Below are positions 20,639 through 33,179 of a stretch of DNA of 41,000 bases, in pieces. The position numbers and the translations under genes are program-made. How positions within the stretch are numbered: the first letter of the stretch is position 1; every line of letters starts with the position of its first letter. This DNA comes from Cristatella mucedo (Eukaryota; Bryozoa; Phylactolaemata; Cristatellidae). The stretch lies in the NCBI GenBank assembly GCA_009760855.2, contig WPIO01000002.1:7934001-7975000 (forward strand), in the 5' to 3' direction. The notes below the pieces were generated by a model that saw only the letters and a list, made by a program, of their open reading frames with translations, made no database searches and was not told where the DNA came from.

Positions 20639-22349
20639 CTGTAGACAGACAGACAGACAGTGGAATGTGCAGTGCATGCCAACTAGTTTCACAGCAGCGA
20701 CGACAGAGAGGATAATTCGCAGTAGCCTCGCATGAAGCTCATCTGATCTGCTGATCAGTGTATCGCTTCAGTTCATCTATGGGCCGAACTGAGCGGAGGG
20801 AAAACCATGCCCCACGCCTCTACCAACCGGCTCGAAATAAAGCAAATTAAACGTAAGATCTTGCATCCCTTTATATTTGATGCAGACACGCTACGGGCCA
20901 AAATGTAGCGTGGATTCCAGAAATTAGCTCGTTGCTTAACCCGCCATCGAGAGAGAGGAAACGACCTTTCACGCCACTGAATGGGTTCCAATAATCATTC
21001 AGTGTCGCTGAGGGAAGCAGTGGTTTTCGACACAGCCTAATTAAAATTAAAAACTACTCAAACTGAAGCTTCTCTTCCGACCAATAACTATCATTAGCTC
21101 AAAACAGCCATATTAACCTTACTTTCGGCAATGAAAAATCTAATTCATTTGAAGGTACTTAGCAGCCCACAGACGCTTCCCGCGAGGACCTCGAGATTGT
21201 AGAAACTGAGCGTCCTCAGAGCTTCTAAGCTTTTTTCGCGACTCGTGAGTTGTTGAAAGAGTTGGGCAGCTATAAGCAACTGCAAGCAACTATAAGCAAC
21301 TGCACGATCGGCGAGTGGTTCACGAGGGAACGACTAAAGAAATTGAATTGTAGACAATTCTGCTGGCGGATCCTACATCGGAATTCCCAATTGCAGTTTA
21401 AAAGAGAGGGAGAGAGAGAGAGAGAGAGAGAGACTCTACATTGGTTGGAAACGGCCTGCACGGTCATGAGCTACCGCCTCAACGCAGTGCGAACGCCTGA
21501 TTGCTGAGAGATTAATTATATGATCGAGAGTGGTCATGGACTAAAATGTTGAACGTCTCAATGTCATTCCACGCATTCCATCTTACGACTAGCATGCAAC
21601 CCCGGGTATGGCCATTGCGCCGATCTTTAGAGCCCACTACGTGCTTCACATTGCCCTGAATGACTGAACCCGCTGTCTCTAGCAGACTGCTGCGACTGCA
21701 CTTGTAAGAAAAGAGCGCTCAACTGCGTGTCAGGTGAGCTAAAGTAGGCGTCTCACAATGGAAGAGAATGCCATATTTACTGCATTTCCAGTTTTCAAGA
21801 AATGCCACCACCGCGCGCTTGAGACGTCAGCAGTTTTACATGGGCCGAGGGTAACTTCTCCAGAGCAGACAAGAAATGCCGAACTGAAGGTACTTTTAGT
21901 TCGTGTGAGCTAACAAAATATTTCAACTGCACCGCTTTAGGTCTTTATAATTTGAAGCGAATTGGAACACCAACATTACTGTTCTCCATCCAATACTAAT
22001 TTCGGCTCAAAGGACCCACACTAAAGCACTCCTTGCTTGCTTTCAAATGTATCCGGTCAATATCTTTAAATTTTAGTTACTCCATAGATCAATCACAACG
22101 TCTGAATTTTTTTTTATTTACTGCTAAACAATTGACTAGCCATACCTTTAGGCTTACTAATGGATCCTTCGCTAGGATGGCGTCGTTGACAGTGAACCTT
22201 GAAAGTGCAAATTGGCTCCCTAAATAGACTCAAAGCACTGACCGCGATTGTGCGCCATCGCCAGAAACTGTGTCGTAAAGGTGCTTTGTGAATAAACTTG
22301 TAGCACACAGTTGCTAGCAGCCTGCTCATACAAAAATGTCCGAGCTTAC
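20639..22349 (-). other. TRPC intron (1.7 kb)
   Basis: Donor G|GTAAGC at 22349-22344, acceptor ACAG at 20639. A CAGA tetranucleotide run abuts the acceptor (20643-20660). A GA run lies at 21404-21434, and small direct repeats of AAGCAACT at 21275-21302. No exon or mobile element recognised. Confidence 0.75.
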
Positions 22350-22530
22350 CCAGCGAGATTTGAAGCGGGCCAAGGTATGGATTGACGGAGAATATGTAGA
22401 CAAGCTTGAGTGTGCTGAAGATGTTTGCGGCGGCGAAGAGTGCCTCTGCGATGAGGTTCGGATCGTAGGCATCCCAGTGGGTCCTGATGATGTTGGCGCT
22501 CGGTAAGCCAAGCCGCAGCTCATCCTGGAC
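22350..22530 (-). CDS. TRPC: TRPC-type cation channel, exon with S3-S4 and S4-S5 linker
   Basis: Acceptor CCATTCGCAG, donor CTGG|GTAAGC, 181 bp, phase 0 in, phase 1 out. It starts [20 protein letters not shown], whose variable first part is the S2-S3/S3 loop, then [40 protein letters not shown] and G. This matches W-[DE]-x-[FY]-DPxLIxEGLFxAANIFSxLKLVxxFSxNPxLGPLQxSL of TRPC channels. S4 lacks the charged residues of voltage sensors, as expected for the family. Very secure. The apparent open frame upstream of 22530 is intron. Confidence 0.96.
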
Positions 22531-22694
22531 CTGCGAATGGCGGGCGAATGGCGATCGGAGCGGCACACCAGTACTCGCCAACTCGCGACGCCGTATGTAT
22601 ATGTTCATTGATTTGATTTCTGCTCAAAAAAGCGAGCGACAGAATTAAGGATTTAGTTTAGGGTTAAGGAAGATTTAAATAAAATAATAAATAA

Positions 22695-22864
22695 ATCCTA
22701 GCTGATTAAACAGCCTCTTTTTGAATAGCGACAGAAGAGCCTTTACGGCTATCACCACCGCTTGCAGTGGCAATAAAGAATAGCCAACCGCAGGAATCGA
22801 ACCCGCGACCTCGGGGCCGAGGTCGTGAAAGCAACCGCCTTACCGAGTGTGCCATCACGGCTCA
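22695..22864 (-). mobile_element. tRNA-derived SINE (family B), complete-looking copy
   Basis: The minus-strand head has an A-box-like TGGCACACTCGG and a B box GGTTCGATTCC (reverse complement of 22793-22803). Between them is a 9-bp perfect inverted repeat, CGACCTCGG / CCGAGGTCG (22806-22825), in place of a normal anticodon arm. The body carries GCCACTGCAAGCGGTGGTGA and AGGCTCTTCTGTCGC, and the element ends TTTAATCAGCTAGGA followed by an ATTT-rich tail. The same order occurs at 39789-39950. It is not a functional tRNA: no acceptor stem pairing and no variable-loop layout. Confidence 0.88.
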
Positions 22865-23164
22865 CCTTAGGGTTTGAATATAAGTTGGCACTGGCACAAA
22901 ATCTGATGACCGGAAATAGAACAGCCACTCTGTGGTCCGTGCCAAGTTAAGAGAAAGTGTAGTAACAGCACTGAAGGATTAGCACGCTGTCGGGAAAGTG
23001 GAGATAGGCTTGGTGGTCAAGTATGACGAGAATGCCAGTTGCAGTAAGTTTTATGCTTGCGTAAGCCACAATGTAAGTCACCAGTTCAAGCGCTTGCTTT
23101 CTAGAATTAATCCGGCGAGAATGCATCAAGGAATTAGCAGTCCGTTCGCCAGTGCGTTCGTTTC

Positions 23165-23290
23165 AGAGTCTACTCTATATCTCTGTCTCTATCTCGGTCT
23201 CTCTATGTCTCGATCTGTCTCTGTCTCTGCCTCCATCTCTCCGTCTTGTCTCTGTCTCTCTCGGTCTCTCTGTATCTCTCCGTCTTTTTC
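23165..23290. repeat. CT-rich low-complexity tract
   Basis: Degenerate TCTCTGTCTC/TCTCGG repeats on the plus strand. The Ser/Leu/Val-rich frame through it is not a gene. Confidence 0.9.
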
Positions 23291-24290
23291 TTCCCCAGCC
23301 TCAATGGTGCGGCTTGCTATGGAACCTGTTGACATGGGAGAGCTAGTTCAACTCCCGCCTCTGGCTAACCAAGTCGAGGCTCATTTCACAATGAAGACGT
23401 GACTTATCGCTCGTATTTTTCTGATTATTATTTTGGGCGCTCAGCACTATCTAAATTCAGCTATGGGCTCAGCTAGACCTACCGTACGTCAATTTCTTAT
23501 GTAATACAATACAAAATATGTGTACAAAATATGTGAACACTATGTGTACAATACAATACAAGCGTGCCATGCTTGCTGACGTAAGCCGGAGTTTTATTGA
23601 GTACCGACTGTTGGCATCATAATAGTGAGCTTTGCTTATTGCGCCAAATCAAACGAACCTGGGTTTATAAAACACACGACTTCGTTCCGAAGGTGCCACT
23701 GAGTGGCTGTTCCTCTAGCACGGTGCGGAACGAGGGGCTAGCGAGCTTAGGGAGAAAATCGATCACCCTCGATACACTCGATAGTCTGAGTGCAGAGATC
23801 CTTGAAGAAGAAGGAGCACTAACCGCAACGCTTCCGCCAGTCCTGCCTGTCCTGAGGTATGACCGGCGCCATACTAGTTTAGCCTGCCGCTCCTCCCCTG
23901 GGAGCGGGCAGAGCAAGACGAGGGCAGCGGCGGCAGGTGCGAGCCGCCGCCGCTGCTAAGGAGTTGGCGACCGGCTGGAGCCGAATGCCTTTACCTCGCG
24001 ATGTGCCTTGCCGGCTGCTGGCCGTAAGCGGGTTTCGAGAAGTGTCGGTCGAAGTGCAAAGACCTCAAGCTACCACCAAGATGACTTTCAGGAAAGCAAT
24101 CGCCCTAGTAAATTCAAGTTTGCACATGGCCTATAGTTTATCGGATTAGATGATGAATCGTAGCTGCACGCGAGATTGTTTGTCTGGGCAACATCAGCGG
24201 GCTCAGGTAGTTGAGCTGAAGAGCAGCACAAAAGCTGCGCTGCAATCCAACATCAAGCTTGAGCTCCATAGAAAAATAGAGTAAAGCAAC

Positions 24291-24440
24291 GGCTAGCTTG
24301 TTTAACAGCCTCATTTAAATTGCAGGCAGATGAATGGTAGTGACTTCCCTTCCACTCGCAGTGGCAACACAAAATTTCATGCAGAAGGACTCGGAACTAC
24401 GACCTCGGTCGTGAAGTTCATGCACCCCACTCTTTGGCAA
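24291..24440 (-). mobile_element. Diverged tRNA-derived SINE (family B)
   Basis: The plus strand shows GCTTGTTTAACAGCCTC, then CACTCGCAGTGGCAA, then ACTCGGAACTACGACCTCGGTC: the same order of blocks as the copy at 22695, with many differences and a decayed B box. Confidence 0.6.
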
Positions 24441-24497
24441 AGACCCAAGGGAAAAATTAAATGAAAGGTTATATACTTTTAAAGTCTTATTTATTTG

Positions 24498-24636
24498 GCT
24501 ACACAACAGCCTCGATTGGTATCCCCATCGCTTGCAGCGGGTAATGAATGCCCGCCCTCATTATGAGTCAAATTCGTGTCCAGGTTCATCAAATGCAAAC
24601 ACCTTACCCCTTACCCCTGGGCTAATCAGGCTCCCT
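24498..24636 (-). mobile_element. Diverged tRNA-derived SINE (family B)
   Basis: The plus strand shows ACAACAGCCTCGATTGGTAT, then CCCATCGCTTGCAGCGGGTAA, with a decayed B box (AAATTCGTGTCC) and a head remnant (CACCTTACCCC...GCTAATCAGGCTC). Placed about 60 bp after the previous copy in the same orientation. Less certain than the others. Confidence 0.5.
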
Positions 24637-24854
24637 ACATTTTCCACCTCAGCGAATTATCAAAATTACACCACTGCAAAATAATTGTAACAAATATGTC
24701 ACGTCCTGATACTTTCTCTTGGTTCTATATTTTCAAAATCGATCTGTTAATTAAGGCATAAGTTTATATTTGATCTTGGCATGAAGCGCGATTAATTTGA
24801 ACGATTTAGACTCTATCATGGAATCAAAAGTAGACAGCTGTAGCATGCCGCCGT

Positions 24855-25850
24855 CGTACACGGATGGCAGCAAACTTTCTTAAATGGAATGATGATAAAA
24901 CCAACTGACTACGTATGGGCAAATCAAAAATAAATTCAGAAATTTGAAAGGCTGACGCTCAAAATTGGGTCTGCCAGCATATCTCCTGTTGAATCTGCAT
25001 GAAATATAAGTGCCATGCTCCAAAGAGACCTCTCATTAGACAACCACATCAGCTCCACAGCCAAGTCTGCCTAATTTCAGCTACATAACATTGCTGAAAC
25101 TAGGGATTTTTTAGACAGGGATACCATTTCTAAGTTGGTCGATGCATTTGTGACATCCCGTCTTGACTTCTATAACTCACTGCTTGCTGGTCTACCTGCA
25201 TGTGCAATCAGGCGATTACAGCTGGTGCAAAACTCTGAAACTAGGCATGTCTTTTGTGAGCATCACAGTTGCCACATCACAATACTTCTCGCCGTTCTGC
25301 ACTGGCTACCAGTTAAGCAACGAATCAACTTCAAGGTTTTGTCGCTCACTTTTTGGTCACTTCCTTCTTTGGCTCCAGCCTACCTATCAGAGCTACTCCT
25401 TTACCAGGCTCAGCATCGTACCACCCGCTTTTCTGAATCTAACTGTTTACTCATACCTCGTACAAATCTCAAATCCTTTGGAGACCGTACATTTAGTTCG
25501 TATGCTCCCAAAGCATGGAACCCACTCCCGACTTGCGTCACAACATCTCCTGACTTGTACACATTAAAAAAACTAAAAAAAGCATCTATTTATGAGGGAC
25601 TTTAGTGGGTTTCCGTGATTCGTCCTTTATATGCTTTTGCGTGCTGTCACTGTACATGCTGCCTCTAACAGAACTTGCATGCCAACCCTGTGCGTATCAC
25701 CCCTAACCTTGTTATTCTTGTTGTTTATCTAGCACGATACCACTAACCACTCATTCGTTCTCGCTTCCTTTGCAGCAAATCTAATGTGCCTAGAAAGAGA
25801 TTGAGTTCTCTGAGGGTGCTATATCAAATGTATTATTATTACTATTATTA
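24855..25850 (+). mobile_element. LINE 3' part with C-terminal ORF2 and (TTA)n tail
   Basis: From about 24855 the sequence resembles the RT end (ACGGATGGCAGCAAACTTTC, then GATGATAAAACC). 25135-25605 is open for 156 codons and shows FVTSRLDFYNSLLAGLPACA, LQLVQN, LHWLPVKQRINFKVLSLTF, LAPAYLSELL and FGDRTFSSYAPKAWNPLP: the conserved C-terminal region of CR1/L2-type LINE ORF2. The 3' UTR follows, ending GAGATTGAGTTCTC...GGTGCTATAT and a TTA-type tail at 25829-25850. It is 5'-truncated, as most LINE copies are. The least decayed copy in the window. Confidence 0.88.
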
Positions 25851-26125
25851 TCGGGCAATCGCAGCTGGCGTGTTGCCTTCGCCACGCATACGCCATCATG
25901 ACTAAATTTAGTCAGATAAAGAGCACAGGTGCAGCCATTAAATAGCGAGGAATTTTTTGAGGGAGGGACTAAATCTTGATCCCTAAACGAGGGGCTGCCA
26001 CTACGATTAAGTGTTTCTGTTTATCAGGCCTCAGAGCAACCAGGAGCAACGCATCAAGCCTCTGAATGCTGGGACCCATAGGTGACTCGGTAGTTCGCGC
26101 CTATTTGCAAAAGTAAAGTAATGGT

Positions 26126-26290
26126 CAGCTGATTAAAAAAGCATCATTTTACATAACTGCAGAAGAGCCTCAGCAGCTGTCACCATCGCTTGCAGTGAGC
26201 AATAAAGGATAGCCCGCTGACAGGACTCGAACCCACGACCTTCGGCGTCGTGAGGAGGGAGCGCCTGACCCTTGCGTCAAGGCCCATGAG
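26126..26290 (-). mobile_element. tRNA-derived SINE (family B)
   Basis: The plus strand reads CAGCTGATTAAAAAAGC, then CAGAAGAGCCTCAGCAGCTG, then CACCATCGCTTGCAGTGAG, then AGGACTCGAACCCACGACC. The anticodon-arm palindrome is imperfect here (GACCTTCGGCGTCG). The tRNA 5' end is altered compared with 22695. Confidence 0.8.
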
Positions 26291-26657
26291 CATACGCCAT
26301 AGAGCTGAATTTTAAAGCAAATAATTAGAAAATGCGCAATCTGCAATTGGCCAATCTCACAAGAGAAATCCACAAAAGCTTTAATTCTCTCTCACGAGGC
26401 TTACTCAGAGCTGGACCTCTCCAATAGTACTTGCTGAAGCACCATCGTGACTTCCATCTTAGCCACGTTACCATCTCCAGATTTATGGCCTCAATTCACA
26501 TGCCTAAAGTGCGACTACCAGGAGGACTTTTCAGCTCTCTAAAATTGATGAGCATACCTCATTTCCGAGCAAACAGCTTCTTGAAACTCTGCACCTAAGG
26601 TGTGCCGCCGGGTAATCTTTTTAGGCCCTAGCTAAAAGAAATTTGGTTTCCTCATTC

Positions 26658-26741
<84 letters not shown>
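26658..26741. repeat. (GA)n microsatellite
   Basis: About 84 bp of GA repeat with one interruption, intronic. Confidence 0.98.
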
Positions 26742-26743
<2 letters not shown>

Positions 26744-27213
26744 TGAAGCTACGCCCCCGAGGCACGCTGCTAAGCTGATTTACCTTTTTATCCCCATTTT
26801 AAAAGATGGCGGACACTAGAGACAGCTGCATTTTAGATGAACACCCTAAATCTGTTCACCAAAGGTGCAGCGCCAGAAAGAGTACTTTAGCTTGCTAAAT
26901 GAATAGTTGCACTTCATTTCCGACCGTCTAAAGCAGCGCGCCAAAGAGGTGCTGCCCAGCAGAATTATAAAAGGAAATTTGTCTGAAACGGAACTTTAAC
27001 GCTCCCACAATGAGAGCCTGAAACTTCGCATCAAAGAAGTGCCACTTTCTCGGACCTGCCTTAAAAAACTCCGCTTTCAAACCTGTCTAAACATATCACA
27101 TCTTATCGTATCATAAGAAATTCTTGTCCACCGTAGAGACTGACTCAACGTGCGCACCCCAAGTTCCAGCCTGTTTCAGCCCCGTCTAAGACAAGGCAGC
27201 AGCTCGAGTCTCA

Positions 27214-27263
27214 AGACGGCGCTCGAAGCGAAGGCGTGCGCAGCTTAGCTTCGAGCGCCGTCT
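27214..27263. repeat. 16-bp perfect inverted repeat with 18-base loop
   Basis: The left arm AGACGGCGCTCGAAGC (27214-27229) is the exact reverse complement of the right arm GCTTCGAGCGCCGTCT (27248-27263). The stem is GC-rich and would form a stable hairpin in the intronic transcript or in DNA. No repeat element is recognised around it. Confidence 0.95.
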
Positions 27264-28333
27264 CGGCATCCGCTCTCTAAGCGTTGCGATCTCACCCTGT
27301 TAACAAGTCTTCCAGCAACTTTATTTTTACCTGTATCGGCAATGGGCTCATTTTAGCTTGCACCTTCAGTCGAACGGGGAATTTAGCTTGTGGTGAATTT
27401 AGGGTGTAAGCAAGTAACATCGCCGATTTATCATTCCTTAAAATCTTACTGTAAAAATTCAAGCAGTTTGTAATTTTATCTTGTGGGTAATGACTTTCAT
27501 TCAATATGCTGCAAACCTGCAGGCAGGGATGGTTGCATTGAAGTGAGCCGGCTTCAACAACAATGCCATGCAATAAGAGCCGTCTATGCTAGTGAGCACA
27601 GGATAGCGGCGGCAGGCAAGTCATTCGTTTCTTGGCTGGGCATGCCATTCGAATCAAGAGTGCCACATCATAATAAGCAAACTTTTTAACTCAAGACATT
27701 TTACAGGTAGCAAAACTTGGTTTTTATAGGGACCTCTCGTTTGGCAAAAACAGTGTGGTTTAAAGAATCGATTTGCAGCATAGCAACACGCCTTTGCATA
27801 CATTAGTTTAATAAAGGAACTCACTTTCGGTGTTGACTGGTATTTTGATTAACTTGGGTGTAGCTGCAATAGAGCTTGAAGGGTCCACACGGGTTTAAAA
27901 AATATTTTACACTTCCACAGAATATAAACGAAGAATGGTTACCAGAGACTGGCATAGGATTAGCTGAATTACGGTTCATTTTGGTGTCCAGCTAGAGAGA
28001 CCAGCAGCGTCTCGTAAAGCCTGGTGTGCCTCTCTGTTTCTGCATCCGGTGGCAACCGGTCGGTGCGATAGCTTATCTCAGCGAGCACAGAAAATGACCT
28101 CGAAAGAGCACGTGAATACCAGCGAATGCTGCACATGAACAAGCTGCAGCAAACCAAGTGGCACTAAGAAGCGGTCGATGGCGCCATCGCAGCCCGAGCA
28201 GCACCGAGTGGGGAAAGGAAGCCCAAAGGTCACTCGAAGGTCACAGCAGATCGAGCTTGACGGTGGAGCTGCAGTGCTAAAAAGGTGGCCACCTTGGACC
28301 ACTTGCTCGATGCCATAGCTCAGCGTGCTGTAC

Positions 28334-28473
28334 CTTTAGGTAGGCGATAGCTCTCAGCGACGTGGTCGCAATGTACAAAGTGTTGGTGATGAAGTCGAGG
28401 ATGTTCCACATGTCGTGAACGTATTCGACAATGCCTTGATCCCACAGTTGCTTCGCTTCGGCCCATATTAGTC
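28334..28473 (-). CDS. TRPC: TRPC-type cation channel, exon with S2-S3 region
   Basis: Acceptor ATGTTCCAG, donor AAG|GTACAG, 140 bp, entering phase 1 (G + GA gives Gly) and leaving phase 0. It reads GLIWAEAKQLWDQGIVEYVH, then DMWNILDFITNTLYIATTSL and RAIAYLK. This is the TRPC block G-L-I-W-x-E-x-K-Q-L-W...EYVHDxWNxLDFxTNxLY at the S2-S3 junction. Very secure. Its 5' neighbour ends in a GC donor. Confidence 0.96.
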
Positions 28474-28581
28474 CTGGAACATTGGTCACGTTAAGCTATG
28501 ATTATCTTTATTTTTGTAGGTGCTGCTGCTGTCCCCGTGAGAGGCTCGCAGGGTCTCGGGATCTCGTCCTCCTGCACTTGC
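28474..28581 (-). other. 108-bp GC-AG intron
   Basis: The upstream exon ends GTGGCAG and the intron starts GCAAGT (28581-28576). It ends TTCCAG at 28474, with a branch-point-like TTAAC about 20 bases before. No GT donor would preserve both the frame and the conserved V-A-G-L-I-W sequence. Confidence 0.9.
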
Positions 28582-28713
28582 CTGCCACGTAGCTAAGGAT
28601 CATCCACTCGATAACCGTGGGAGCCGCTCCTCGAACTTCGCTCTTGGCTTTATTGTTGTCACTCGACGTAACGATTATAGAGTCTATTCGCTGCGACGTC
28701 AGTATGAGAAGAA
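28582..28713 (-). CDS. TRPC: TRPC-type cation channel, exon with end of S1 and extracellular loop
   Basis: Acceptor TTTTTTTGCCGCAG, 132 bp. It enters phase 1 (T + TT gives Phe) and leaves phase 1 through the GC donor CAG|GCAAGT. It reads FLLILTSQRIDSIIVTSSDN, then NKAKSEVRGAAPTVIEWMIL and SYVAG. FLLxLxSQR and PTVxEWMIL...VAG are conserved TRPC blocks; the loop between them is hydrophilic and variable. No ATG-started frame covers this exon, so simple ORF finding misses it. Confidence 0.95.
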
Positions 28714-30192
<1,479 letters not shown>

Positions 30193-30427
30193 AAAGAAAA
30201 AGACAATAGGACGAGCTGTGTGCGATGAACTTGATGAATGGCTTTGTCATCAACTTGCCGCACCTGCTCTTGGGCGCCAGTATGTAGATGACTGACCAGA
30301 GCGGAAAGAACATGCCAATGGCCAGCGTCATGAGCACGCGGTAGACGATGTGGCGCCGCCTGAAGCCGGGCAGCCCGTCGTACCAGATCGTCGCCAGCAG
30401 CTGCTGGCAGTGCGGATGAGCTACGAA
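30193..30427 (-). CDS. TRPC: TRPC-type cation channel, exon with pre-S1 elbow and S1
   Basis: Acceptor TTTTCGTTCCAG, donor T|GTAAGT, 235 bp, phase 0 in, phase 1 out. It reads FVAHPHCQQLLATIWYDGLP, then GFRRRHIVYRVLMTLAIGMF, FPLWSVIYILAPKSRCGKLM and TKPFIKFIAHSSSYCLFL. FVAHPNCQQLLxxIWYxGLPGxRR is one of the strongest TRPC signatures (pre-S1 elbow). APKS...KPFIKFIxHSxSYxxFL is the conserved pre-S1/S1 region. Very secure. Confidence 0.96.
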
Positions 30428-31339
30428 CTGGAACGAAAAGTTCTCGCTTGCCTCGCTTGCAAGCTAGATGCAGGGGCATGGCTGGAGCCTGCTGAATTGC
30501 AATGCCGTCGCAATGCACCGAGGCACCGAGATTCTCGCTGTCGCCATTGTATCTTTCTGTCAATTGCAATAATTATATTTGACCTTTCTTGCAGGTGAAC
30601 GAGTGGCTACCGAGACAATGTATCAAAATCTATGCCTGCCTTCGTCTTCGAAATTTGCGATTGCAGCCAGCACTTCGGCGAAGCGAAAGTCGTGAAGATG
30701 GGCGCTGCCTTCCTACGCCGCACGATGCAGTGCACAGGAACCTCGTTTGTACGGTTGCTGTCTGCAGCAGCCGTGGCCGACTGGGCGACCGTCGAGGCTA
30801 ACGGCGCAGGGCCAGTGGCACATGGCCATCGCCAGATGCAACTGCAGAATTACTGCCAGGTAGATCACCATCACTAGACTTTAAACAGAAGGACTGCCAG
30901 TTAGAGAACCATTGCTAGACGTGCGAGAGCAGAATGACTACTCTTGGGAATATGTTCTCAAAAGGTCTCACAGTAGTCTTACAAATTTAGCTTACATTGG
31001 GTTGCCTTGGCTCAAACGGCTTAAGATGGATGATCAACTTCAAAAGACTCGTTCGAATTGCACGCGTGATTTGATTGTTTTATAATAGAGTTTCGGTGAA
31101 TTACACTGGGTATTAGTAAAATGAAAGCCTCAGGGAATAAGGGCCGGTCAAATACAAGCAGCTTCGCCCACTCTCCAGATAATGAGGGGACGACCTATTC
31201 ACTTCGTTTTTCTAGTTCTAATTCGAGGCGGCAGTCTTTTGTAGCATTTTTTTTTATCAGGTCATCTACGGCCAAGAAGCATTCTCCCTATCCTGTTTAA
31301 GGGGGCAGATGCCTTTAACCTTAGGGTGGAAGTTCCAGC

Positions 31340-31430
31340 CACGTGCAAAGTGTTTAGACAGAGATTAAGCTCCGTTAGAGTGCTACTTGCATACACTTCT
31401 TAGTATTCATGTTGCTGTTATTATTATTAA
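31340..31430 (+). mobile_element. LINE or SINE 3' tail fragment
   Basis: TTAGACAGAGATTAAGCTCC then GTTAGAGTGCTACTTGCATA, ending in TTATTATTATTAAT. The same layout as the LINE 3' end at 25790-25850 (GAGATTGAGTTCTC...GTGCTATAT plus TTA tail). No coding part attached. Confidence 0.55.
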
Positions 31431-33179
31431 TATGGTTGGCCGTAACGAGAGATTGCACTCTGAAGTACAGAGAACAGCAAGCGCAGCACGATGTACGTGG
31501 AACAGTGTCTCATACTGCACTAACAATAGAGCGTGGGTGCTTGCAAAGCCTGCCATCAGCTACCGCAGCCGTAGCCGTTCAGATTAAGCTGACGGGCACG
31601 CAGCTGCTATTCCACTTTCTTGAAAAAACACTAAATCTTGGACCTCCCGTCGGGGTGGACTCCCTAATTCGGCCTCCGCGCTCCCACAAAAGAGCGGACG
31701 ATGACGTTACCGCCGAGCGGCCGCCGAGCGTCGAAGTGTCGCAATTACTGCGACGGCGGCTGTGAGAGTATCGAGCTAAATATTTTGGAAGGCTCAGCGG
31801 AGTAGTCGTCGAAATAGATAGCGCTCGCTCGTGTCGTGCTGTCTCGAAATAAGGCCAGCTAGCAGCAGCTGTCAGCTGTCAAGGCTAGCAGCAGCTGTCA
31901 CTGGCGGCCAAATCGATCGTGCCATCGCTCCCCATGAGATGGAAGCCGTGAGCGAAGACGGAGAAAAGCCAGCTTGTGCCAGCTTGTGAGAGTGAGCCAG
32001 CGCCTTCGTGTTTCGCCGAGGCGATTGAGAGCGATTGGGAGCGATTTGGAGAGGGGGGGGGAGCCGCACAGCAGTGCAAGCTGCGGAGATCATCACCTTG
32101 AACAGTGCGCGTCGTGCACCACTCTTTGCAGGCATGGCGACACATGCGTTCATTCTCCTCTGCCATGTGTTAATCCTTGAGCGATGGTATGCTGTTTACC
32201 AGCTCTGCGCTCTGCTGCTGCTGGCTGCCACCAGCTACCGAGAGCTGTGAAGGGCAAGGAGCTGCCCTTTTGCTCTGAGCACCTTGGCTCCCTGATGCAC
32301 TCAAGATGTTTATTGCACGAGAGAGTGGCCGAACGAACACAAAATAAACCACTCTATTGCCCACCCACTCAAAGAGATAATACAAGCTGAAGCTCAAGGC
32401 GAGTCGCCCGTGATGTTAAGAGCCCATGAAACGCCGGGAAACGGAACAACTGTTTGAGCGGCATGGGAAAGTGTCTTGCAGGTGTGGCCCAAAGCTTCAG
32501 CAATTCAAGGGTATGGGCAAACATGCAACGTTGGCTAGATGCCTGGGCCATTTAGATGCCTGGTCATCAGCGGCTTGAGTACGGTAGCAGTGCGATGATG
32601 CCCTCGTGCAGCCTACAAGTGCCGCGTGCAGCACGGCTTCTGCAGCCAAAGTCAGAAATAAACTGTAGCAGTGTTTTCAAGCAAAGCTGAACCCAAATTT
32701 CAAGTTTCACGTTGATCCGTGAAGTATAGGCATGGCTTTGGATTTTACAAGGCACAATGCCACCCTGCAAATAAAGCTCTTCAAAGGTCACAAGAATGCA
32801 ATTCAATCAGCTGCAAACATGTACATCGATGTAAAAAGGTTCAACAAGTTAAGATACAAATCGTATACGATTATAAAATGGGTAACTTCTTAATTTTTAG
32901 AAATGTTGCTTCTGGCGTACTTCAGGGTAAGACATAGCTTACATAATCACTTTTTCCTTTTATGAGGAAATATCAAAGCTTCGTATCCCACTTCTAACAG
33001 GGTTATCCCGCTTTTCTCCTGTTTCTCCCGTTTTCTTCGGATCCCGGTTCCGTTTTCCGTTTCTCTGTTTTTTCTTTTGAAATATAGTAATAAAAATCTT
33101 CACAAATGTCATCAGTATTTTACCGACTTTTATCTTTAACTCCCTTGCAATGCCTCGCGACTCCATTGCCGACATACCG

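Larger units (their letters stand above)
22531..28333 (-). other. TRPC intron (5.8 kb) with SINEs, a LINE 3' end, a GA microsatellite and a hairpin
   Basis: Donor AAG|GTACAG at 28333-28328, acceptor GCAG at 22531. Contains SINEs near 22695, 24291, 24498 and 26126, the LINE 3' part at 24855-25850, a (GA)n run at 26658-26741, a CT-rich tract at 23165-23290 and the inverted repeat at 27214-27263. 22870-24290 apart from the CT tract, and 26745-28330 apart from the hairpin, show nothing recognised. Confidence 0.7.

Noticed and set aside
22531-22608. N-terminal extension [14 protein letters not shown] of the S3-S4 frame
   Set aside because: Upstream of the acceptor at 22531; joining VQ directly to AIAYLK restores the family sequence and phase.
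22793-22864. Possible functional tRNA gene
   Set aside because: A and B boxes are present but there is no acceptor-stem pairing, the anticodon arm is an extended palindrome, and the same sequence continues into a shared SINE body in other copies.
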